From: Deltaproteobacteria bacterium
Lineage (GTDB): Bacteria; Desulfobacterota; GWC2-55-46
NCBI GenBank assembly: GCA_016182705.1
Contig: JACPGA010000019.1
Location: 1 to 6,868 of the forward strand
Direction of reading: 5' to 3'
DNA length: 6,868 nucleotides
The notes beneath the pieces were generated by a model that made no database searches, was not told the origin of the DNA, and was given only the letters and a program-made list of their open reading frames with translations. The position numbers and the translations under genes were made by a program. Below are positions 1 to 4,367 of the stretch, in pieces (within the stretch, counting starts at the first letter, position 1; each line of letters opens with the position of its first letter).

Positions 1-5
1 CAAAT

Positions 6-326
6 ATGAAAAAGGAAGTGTTCATACTACAGGCTGAAATCTGCAAGACTCTCGCCAACCCGAAGCGGCTCGAAATAATAAACGCCCTGAAGGACGGCGA
101 GCTCTCTGTCGGCGACCTCGTTGAGAGGCTTGGCATAACCAAGGCAAACGTCTCCCAGCACCTCGCGGTCCTGAGGCAGGCGAGAGTCGTCGATACCAGA
201 AGAGACGGGGTCAACATCTACTACCACATAAACAACCCAAAGATAATAGAAGCATGCTCGCTCATGAAGTCCGTCCTCATGGAGCAGCTCGCACAGAGCG
301 AAAAGCTCGCCCGCAGGATTAAATAA
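6..326 (+). CDS. ArsR-family winged-helix transcriptional repressor
   Basis: A 106-residue DNA-binding regulator, typical in length for the ArsR/SmtB family, which binds operators as dimers and releases them on metal binding or thiol modification. The helix-turn-helix spans about residues 34-62, with the recognition helix near T45-R57 (core NVSQHLAVLR) and a wing at about 63-75 (RRDGVNIYYHI). The N-terminal helix carries the family-typical LANPKRLEII. There are only two cysteines, C13 in the first helix and C84 in the C-terminal helix. These helices pack together in the family's dimers, so the pair could be a thiol or metal sensing site; this is inference. The classical ELCVCDL metal site is absent (SVGDL instead). 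The ATG at 6 gives a family-like N-terminus, but only five bases lie upstream, so its ribosome site and promoter are not visible and a slightly earlier start cannot be excluded. It is followed 10 bp later by a DUF2892 gene, which looks co-transcribed. Family assignment is secure; the inducer is unknown. Confidence 0.93.
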   Translation: MKKEVFILQAEICKTLANPKRLEIINALKDGELSVGDLVERLGITKANVSQHLAVLRQARVVDTRRDGVNIYYHINNPKIIEACSLMKSVLMEQLAQSEKLARRIK

Positions 327-331
327 GGAGG
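325..331 (+). promoter_or_regulatory. Shine-Dalgarno site of the DUF2892 gene
   Basis: AAGGAGG is a full anti-SD match that begins inside the stop codon of the ArsR gene and lies 5 nt before the ATG at 337. It fixes that start and supports coupled translation of the two genes. Confidence 0.85.
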
Positions 332-336
332 CTCAC

Positions 337-537
337 ATGACTGTCGACAGATACCTGAGGCTTATAGCCGGTTTTTTCATCCTTCTTTCCCTTGTCCTTT
401 CACAGGTCCACTCCGAGTACTGGCTTTACTTCACGGCTTTCGTAGGGCTCAACCTCCTCCAGTCTTTTTTCACCAACTGGTGCCCCATGATGAGCTTCCT
501 GAAGAAACTGGGCGTAAGGGGCTGCCAGTCCTGCTGA
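337..537 (+). CDS. DUF2892 / YgaP-like small inner-membrane protein
   Basis: A 66-residue protein with two predicted membrane segments, about residues 8-24 (LIAGFFILLSLVLSQV region) and 28-45, separated by a very short polar turn. The C-terminal part has the DUF2892 hallmark of a Cys-Pro pair followed by a leucine/glycine-rich stretch and a terminal cysteine: W48-C49-P50, L55-K-K-L58-G59, then C63-Q-S-C66. Thus three cysteines lie after the second membrane segment, two of them forming a CxxC at the extreme C-terminus. In YgaP of Escherichia coli this membrane domain is fused to a rhodanese that carries persulfide sulfur; here it stands alone. The position between an ArsR regulator and an SQR gene points to reactive-sulfur handling. 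Its biochemical role is not established for the stand-alone family. The start is set by the AAGGAGG site 5 nt upstream. Confidence 0.85.
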   Translation: MTVDRYLRLIAGFFILLSLVLSQVHSEYWLYFTAFVGLNLLQSFFTNWCPMMSFLKKLGVRGCQSC

Positions 538-573
538 CCTGTCCTGAATTCCCTGACAGCCGCCCGTTTTTTT
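510..573 (+). terminator. possible weak Rho-independent terminator after the DUF2892 gene
   Basis: A run of seven T (567-573) directly follows the GC-rich CAGCCGCCC (557-565). That segment can pair with GGGC at 510-513 and GGCTG at 520-524, giving a 4+5 bp stem with a 6-nt bulge on the 5' side and a loop of about 32 nt. The T-run and GC arm look terminator-like, but the bulge and long loop make the structure weak, and its 5' arm lies in the coding sequence. Read-through into SQR is quite possible. Confidence 0.3.
539..559. promoter_or_regulatory. imperfect dyad, candidate ArsR operator
   Basis: CTGTC at 539-543 and GACAG at 555-559 form inverted half-sites around an 11-bp AT-containing centre that includes GAATTC (546-551). 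The 21-bp span suits a dimeric ArsR protein. It lies just upstream of the presumed -35 region of the SQR promoter. The binding partner is inferred only from proximity of the regulator gene, and no second copy is visible in the window. Confidence 0.25.
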
Positions 574-628
574 AAGCCTGGTATATAATTACGTTGCTGC
601 TCAAGCACAATGCAGCGCGGGCGGCTGT
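556..628. repeat. 11-bp perfect inverted repeat flanking the SQR promoter
   Basis: ACAGCCGCCCG (556-566) is exactly complementary to CGGGCGGCTGT (618-628), with 51 bp between. Both ends can be extended by one G-T pair. The left arm is followed by seven T. The interval contains the -10 element (584-589) and a smaller nested stem, GCTGC (596-600) with GCAGC (612-616). The arms are too GC-rich and too long to look accidental in a 126-bp gap. They may be a pair of operator half-sites for looping or cooperative binding, or an RNA structure in read-through transcripts. Confidence 0.6.
579..589 (+). promoter_or_regulatory. candidate sigma-70 promoter (-10) of the SQR-efflux operon
   Basis: A perfect TATAAT lies at 584-589. 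Read two bases earlier, TATATA (582-587) is preceded by TG at 579-580, which fits an extended -10. The 17-bp-spaced -35 position (561-566, CGCCCG) matches poorly, so the promoter would depend on the extended -10 or an activator, or be weak. The expected start is near 596, leaving a leader of about 68 nt before the SQR start codon. Confidence 0.5.
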
Positions 629-651
629 TTATTAACGGGTCCTTCTAAAAA

Positions 652-657
652 AAGGAG
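652..657 (+). promoter_or_regulatory. Shine-Dalgarno site of the SQR gene, possibly hairpin-masked
   Basis: AAGGAG lies 6 nt before the ATG at 664 and fixes that start. TCCTT at 640-644 is exactly complementary to AAGGA at 652-656 with a 7-nt loop, so the leader could mask its own ribosome site in a small A-U-rich hairpin. The stem has only 5 bp and would be marginal; the pairing may also reflect chance. Confidence 0.8.
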
Positions 658-663
658 TGAGCC

Positions 664-1920
664 ATGGCAAGGATAGTCGTAATAGGGGCATCCACAGGCG
701 GGCTCCCGGCAGCCTATGAACTTCGCGAGGCGCTCGGGACAGGTCACGAAATAACGGTCATTTCGAACACCGACACATTCCACTTCATACCTTCCAACCC
801 CTGGGTCGCGGTCGGCTGGAGAAAGCGCGAAGACATAAGCTTCCCGCTGCGCCCGTACCTCGAAAAAAAAGGGATACAGCTTGTAACCGAAGCCGCCGCA
901 AGGATAGACACGGCAGCCAACGAAGTACACACAATTGCCGGGACAAAAATCCCTTACGATTACCTTGTCATAGCGACCGGCCCGAAGCTCGCCTTCGATG
1001 AAGTAGAGGGCCTCGGCCCTGATAAAAACACCTCCTCAGTATGCACGGTCGACCACGCGGAAAAGGCGTACGGGTCGTTCCAGGCGCTCCTTGAAGCCCC
1101 GGGCCCCGCAGTCATCGGCGCGGCGCAGGGCGCCTCGTGCTTCGGCCCGGCCTATGAGTTCAGTTTCATTCTCGATGCGGCCCTCAGGAAAAAAAACCTG
1201 AGACACAAGGTGCCCATGACCTTCATAACTCCTGAGCCCTATATCGGGCACATGGGACTGGCAGGCGTGGGAGATTCAAAGAGCATGCTTGAGCACGAGT
1301 TCAGGGAAAGACACATCTCCTGGCACACGAACTCGAAGATAAAAAGGGCTGAGAAGAGCAGGATCATAATCGAGGTCATCGGCGAGGGGGAAAAAGAGCT
1401 TCCCGCAGCCTTCTCCATGATAATACCGGGCTTCAAGGGCGTTGACGCTATCGCCTCTGTCGAGGGTCTCACGAACCCGAGGGGCTTTGTCATTGTCGAC
1501 GAGTTCCAGAGGTCGCCCAGATACAGCAACATCTACTCGGTCGGCGTGTGCATAGACATAGCTCCCATAGAGCAGACCCCGTTGCCAACAGGCGTTCCCA
1601 AGACAGGCTACATGATAGAGTCCATGGTCTCGGCCGTTACGCACAACATAAAATCAGCGATTGAAGGCAGGCAGCCTTCAGCCAGGGCGACATGGAACGC
1701 CATCTGCCTTGCTGACATGGGAGACTCGGGCATAGCTTTCGTCGCCATCCCGCAGATACCGCCGAGGAACGTCACATGGTCGAAGAAGGGCAGATGGGTC
1801 CATCTTGCCAAGGTGGCCTTCGAAAAATATTTCATAAGAAAGATGAAAAAGGGCATAAGCGAGCCTCTATATGAAAAGCTCATACTCGAATACGCGAATA
1901 TAAGGAAGCTCGATGAATAA
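664..1920 (+). CDS. sqr: sulfide:quinone oxidoreductase (SQR), FAD-dependent
   Basis: A 418-residue monotopic membrane flavoprotein of the SQR/FCSD family that oxidises sulfide to persulfide/polysulfide and passes electrons to the quinone pool. Residues 4-13 form the first FAD-binding loop (VVIGASTGG). An ATG motif sits at A104-T105-G106, and the second FAD/quinone region includes about 293-321 (SVGVCIDIAP, then PTGVPKTGYMIESMV). The three SQR catalytic cysteine positions are all present: C127 (in SVCTVDHAE), C159 (in GASCFGPAYE) and C348 (in TWNAICLADMGD); C296 is a fourth cysteine. The C-terminal segment GRWVHLAKVAFEKYFIRKMK is the amphipathic membrane-associating tail usual in SQR. From memory the protein closely follows Acidithiobacillus ferrooxidans SQR throughout, so SQR is preferred over flavocytochrome c or a generic NADH dehydrogenase. 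One deviation is S10 in place of the middle glycine of GxGxxG. No signal peptide is seen. It heads the efflux operon and its last 8 bp overlap the next gene. Confidence 0.95.
   Translation: MARIVVIGASTGGLPAAYELREALGTGHEITVISNTDTFHFIPSNPWVAVGWRKREDISFPLRPYLEKKGIQLVTEAAARIDTAANEVHTIAGTKIPYDYLVIATGPKLAFDEVEGLGPDKNTSSVCTVDHAEKAYGSFQALLEAPGPAVIGAAQGASCFGPAYEFSFILDAALRKKNLRHKVPMTFITPEPYIGHMGLAGVGDSKSMLEHEFRERHISWHTNSKIKRAEKSRIIIEVIGEGEKELPAAFSMIIPGFKGVDAIASVEGLTNPRGFVIVDEFQRSPRYSNIYSVGVCIDIAPIEQTPLPTGVPKTGYMIESMVSAVTHNIKSAIEGRQPSARATWNAICLADMGDSGIAFVAIPQIPPRNVTWSKKGRWVHLAKVAFEKYFIRKMKKGISEPLYEKLILEYANIRKLDE
1902..1907 (+). promoter_or_regulatory. Shine-Dalgarno site of the TolC-family gene, inside SQR
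   Basis: AAGGAA lies 5 nt before the ATG at 1913, within the last codons of the SQR gene. This supports the start that overlaps the SQR stop by 8 bp and indicates translational coupling. Confidence 0.75.
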
Positions 1921-3244
1921 GTCCGCTGCCATCCTGTTTTCAGCTCTCGCGTTCATCTTCAACGCCGCCGCAGCCAGCGCGGCGCCGCTGTTCCTTAAAG
2001 ACGCGGTCGAGATGGGCCTCAACCAGAACCACGGCTTGAAAGCCGCCACTGCCGCAACAGGGGCTGCCCGTGAACAGATAGGCGCGGCAAGGGGCCATCT
2101 CCTGCCGAAGATAACATTCGAAGAACGTTACATGAGGACTAACAACCCGACCTTCGCTTTCTCTTCCAAGCTTAATCAGGAGAGATTTTCTTCCCAGGAT
2201 TTCGCCATAAGCTCGCTTAACAGCCCGGAAGCGATAAACGACTTCCAGACCTCGCTTTCTATCGAGCAGCCCGTTTACGCGAGAGGCGCCAGGGTCGGCC
2301 TGAGCATGGCAAAGGAAGAGTACTCGGCCAGCAGGGACGAGCTTTCGCGCAGGCGCGAAGAGGCCGCCTTCAATATAGTGAACGCCTTTCTTTCGGTCAA
2401 TACCGCCGCCGGTTTCATGCAGGCCGCGGAAGCGGGCGTTACTGACAGTAAAGAGCACCTCAGGATAGCCGAGGCAAGGCACACGGGCGGCCTGGGCCTG
2501 TTCTCGGATGTACTCCGGGCCAGGACCGGCCTTTTAGAGGCTGAGCAAAGGCTTGTCTCAGCCCAAAAAGGGCTTTCGCTTGCCAGAAGGTCGCTCGGGT
2601 TGCTCCTCGGACTTGACGAGGAGGCCCAGGCAGATTCATCGGGCTTTGATATGCCGCTGCGCAACATAAACCATTACCTCTCGTCTGCCCGGGAACGAGG
2701 CGACCTTAAATCAATGATAAAACGGCGGAAGAACGCAAGGAACGCGGTCTCTCTCGCGAATTCGGATTATTTTCCAATGGTAGGCGTTGGCGGCTCGTAT
2801 TTTCTGAACGACCATGAAACGCCGTTCGGGAGCGAGGGAGAGAGCTGGCAAGTCTCGGCCTTCCTGAGGTGGAATATCTTTGACTCCACAAGGAGCTTTG
2901 AAGCAGCCAGCGCGAGACTCAAATCAATCGAAGCGGGCGAGCGCCTTGAAGGAATGAAGCAGTTCGTCTCGTTCAGCGTCCATCAGGCATACCTCAATGT
3001 CGATGAAGCCAAAAAGAACGCCGAGCTTGCCGAGGCAGCATTGAAGAGCGCCGAAGAGGGAGAGAGGCTCGTGAGGCTGAGGTTCGAGAACTCCCTTTCC
3101 CCGATCGTAGACCTCCTCGACGCGCAAGCGAGCCTGAGCGGCGCCAGGGCTTCTGTTGTCATGCGAAAGAACGCTTATAGCGAAAGCCTTGCCGCCTTGA
3201 GTTTTGAGGCCGGCACGATATTAAAAGACCTTGGCCTTGAATAA
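1913..3244 (+). CDS. TolC-family outer-membrane efflux protein
   Basis: A 443-residue outer-membrane factor forming the exit duct of a tripartite efflux pump. It has a Sec signal peptide: basic K3, hydrophobic core to about residue 21, and an A-S-A cleavage site after A23. Two tandem OEP repeats follow: the first half runs through the long helices after SIEQPVYARG (about 116-125) and the second starts near WNIFDSTRSF (320-329). The C-terminal helical signature RLRFENSLSPIVDLLDAQ begins at about residue 388. Long alanine- and glutamate-rich helical stretches match the alpha-barrel, and the length is normal for the family. No cysteine occurs. The gene overlaps SQR by 8 bp and is followed by the adaptor after 16 bp, so the three pump parts are encoded in the order outer-membrane factor, adaptor, permease. 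The family is certain; the substrate cannot be read from this subunit. Confidence 0.93.
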   Translation: MNKSAAILFSALAFIFNAAAASAAPLFLKDAVEMGLNQNHGLKAATAATGAAREQIGAARGHLLPKITFEERYMRTNNPTFAFSSKLNQERFSSQDFAISSLNSPEAINDFQTSLSIEQPVYARGARVGLSMAKEEYSASRDELSRRREEAAFNIVNAFLSVNTAAGFMQAAEAGVTDSKEHLRIAEARHTGGLGLFSDVLRARTGLLEAEQRLVSAQKGLSLARRSLGLLLGLDEEAQADSSGFDMPLRNINHYLSSARERGDLKSMIKRRKNARNAVSLANSDYFPMVGVGGSYFLNDHETPFGSEGESWQVSAFLRWNIFDSTRSFEAASARLKSIEAGERLEGMKQFVSFSVHQAYLNVDEAKKNAELAEAALKSAEEGERLVRLRFENSLSPIVDLLDAQASLSGARASVVMRKNAYSESLAALSFEAGTILKDLGLE

Positions 3245-3246
3245 CC

Positions 3247-3251
3247 GGAGG
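3247..3251 (+). promoter_or_regulatory. Shine-Dalgarno site that decides the adaptor start
   Basis: GGAGG lies 9 nt before the ATG at 3261. It favours that ATG over an in-frame TTG at 3231, which would lie inside the TolC gene and put ten extra polar residues before the lipoprotein signal. Confidence 0.75.
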
Positions 3252-3260
3252 GCTTTATCA

Positions 3261-4367
3261 ATGAAACGCATGCTTCTAATCACTATCCTCGCTGCCCCGC
3301 TCCTTCTTGGCGGGTGCTCCGAAAAAACAGGCCAAGGCGAAGCCGAGGTCCAGAGAAAATCGATAACCGGCGTTGAGACGGCAATTGCCTCCCTCAAAAC
3401 ATATCCGGAGAGCATCGAGGCGGCCGGGACCATAAAGGCCGCGACCATAGGGGCGGTCTCTTCAAAAGCGATGGGCACAGTCACCTCTGTCATGGTCAAA
3501 GAAGGGCAGAGGGTCAAAAAAGGCCAGACACTTCTGACCATAGACGACAGCGACATGGCCCAGAAGGTAGCCGGCGCTGAGGCGGGCCTCAAGGAGGCGG
3601 GTTTCGGTCTTGAGAGCGCGAGAAGACAGGCGGAACTGACTGAGACCACATACCAGAGGTACGCGAAGCTTTTTGAGGCAAACGCCATCTCCCGCCAGGA
3701 ATTCGACAATATCACCCTGCAGCGTGATACCGCGCGGCTGAATCTTTCAGGGATGGAAGCGTCAGTCAGAAGGGCAAGGGCCGGGGCAAAGGAAGCACGC
3801 GTGTACAAAGGTTACGCCAGGGTCGTGGCCCCGTTTGCTGGGGTCGTCTCTGAAAAAAAGATAGAAGAAGGCAGCATGGCTGCCCCGGGCACGCCTCTTA
3901 TAATAATAGAAGACGACTCCAGATTCGTGCTGGAGGCCAGCCTTGATGGGCGGCTCGCCGGACTTATCAGGCCCGGCATGGATTTGCGCGCCAGCATCGA
4001 CGGCAATGAATACACGGCACGGGTAACCGAGGTCATCCCTTCAATAGACGCGGCGACAAGGACCTTTCTCGTAAAGGCCTCGATAAAAGGCGAGAATCTA
4101 CGGACCGGGCTTTACGCGAAGGTAACAATACCCGGCGCTGAAAGGCGCTCCCTTATTGTGCCAGCAGCGTCGATAATCACGAAAGGCCAGCTCACCGGAG
4201 TGTACACGGTCGATAAAAAAGGCGTTGTTACCTACACTCTTGTAAGGACCGCAGGCGCCTATGGTGACGAGGTCGAGGTCATCTCCGGCCTCACTGAAGG
4301 CGACCGGGTCATATCAAAAGGAGCCGAGGCCGCTTTTGACGGCGGGCTCCTGGGCGGGGCAAAATGA
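3261..4367 (+). CDS. RND efflux periplasmic adaptor (membrane fusion) lipoprotein
   Basis: A 368-residue HlyD/AcrA-type adaptor linking the inner-membrane pump to the TolC duct. The N-terminus is a lipoprotein signal: MKRM, a hydrophobic core and the lipobox L16-G17-G18-C19, so C19 should be lipidated. Domains in order: first lipoyl half at about 54-96 (GTVTSVMVKEGQRVKKGQTL), alpha-helical hairpin at about 97-180, second lipoyl half at about 185-217 (YARVVAPFAGVVSEKKIEEG), beta-barrel at about 218-290 (ASLDGRLAGLIRPGM; RTGLYAKVTIPG), and a membrane-proximal domain to the end (IVPAASIITKGQLTGVYTV; VISGLTEGDRVISKG). C19 is the only cysteine. The start at 3261 was chosen for its ribosome site and because it gives a clean lipoprotein signal. 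The stop overlaps the permease start in an ATGA, so the two are translationally coupled in a fixed ratio. Metal-type adaptor features such as methionine- or histidine-rich tails are not seen. Confidence 0.93.
   Translation: MKRMLLITILAAPLLLGGCSEKTGQGEAEVQRKSITGVETAIASLKTYPESIEAAGTIKAATIGAVSSKAMGTVTSVMVKEGQRVKKGQTLLTIDDSDMAQKVAGAEAGLKEAGFGLESARRQAELTETTYQRYAKLFEANAISRQEFDNITLQRDTARLNLSGMEASVRRARAGAKEARVYKGYARVVAPFAGVVSEKKIEEGSMAAPGTPLIIIEDDSRFVLEASLDGRLAGLIRPGMDLRASIDGNEYTARVTEVIPSIDAATRTFLVKASIKGENLRTGLYAKVTIPGAERRSLIVPAASIITKGQLTGVYTVDKKGVVTYTLVRTAGAYGDEVEVISGLTEGDRVISKGAEAAFDGGLLGGAK

Noticed and set aside
1940..2482. 180-residue minus-strand open frame
   Set aside because: Antisense to the TolC-family gene and without recognisable motifs.
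3231..3260. Earlier in-frame TTG start for the adaptor
   Set aside because: It would overlap the TolC gene, lacks a good ribosome site and spoils the lipoprotein signal; the ATG at 3261 has GGAGG 9 nt upstream.
3221..3808. 195-residue minus-strand open frame
   Set aside because: Antisense to the adaptor, with no ribosome site or family resemblance; its length reflects the GC-biased codon use of the opposite strand.
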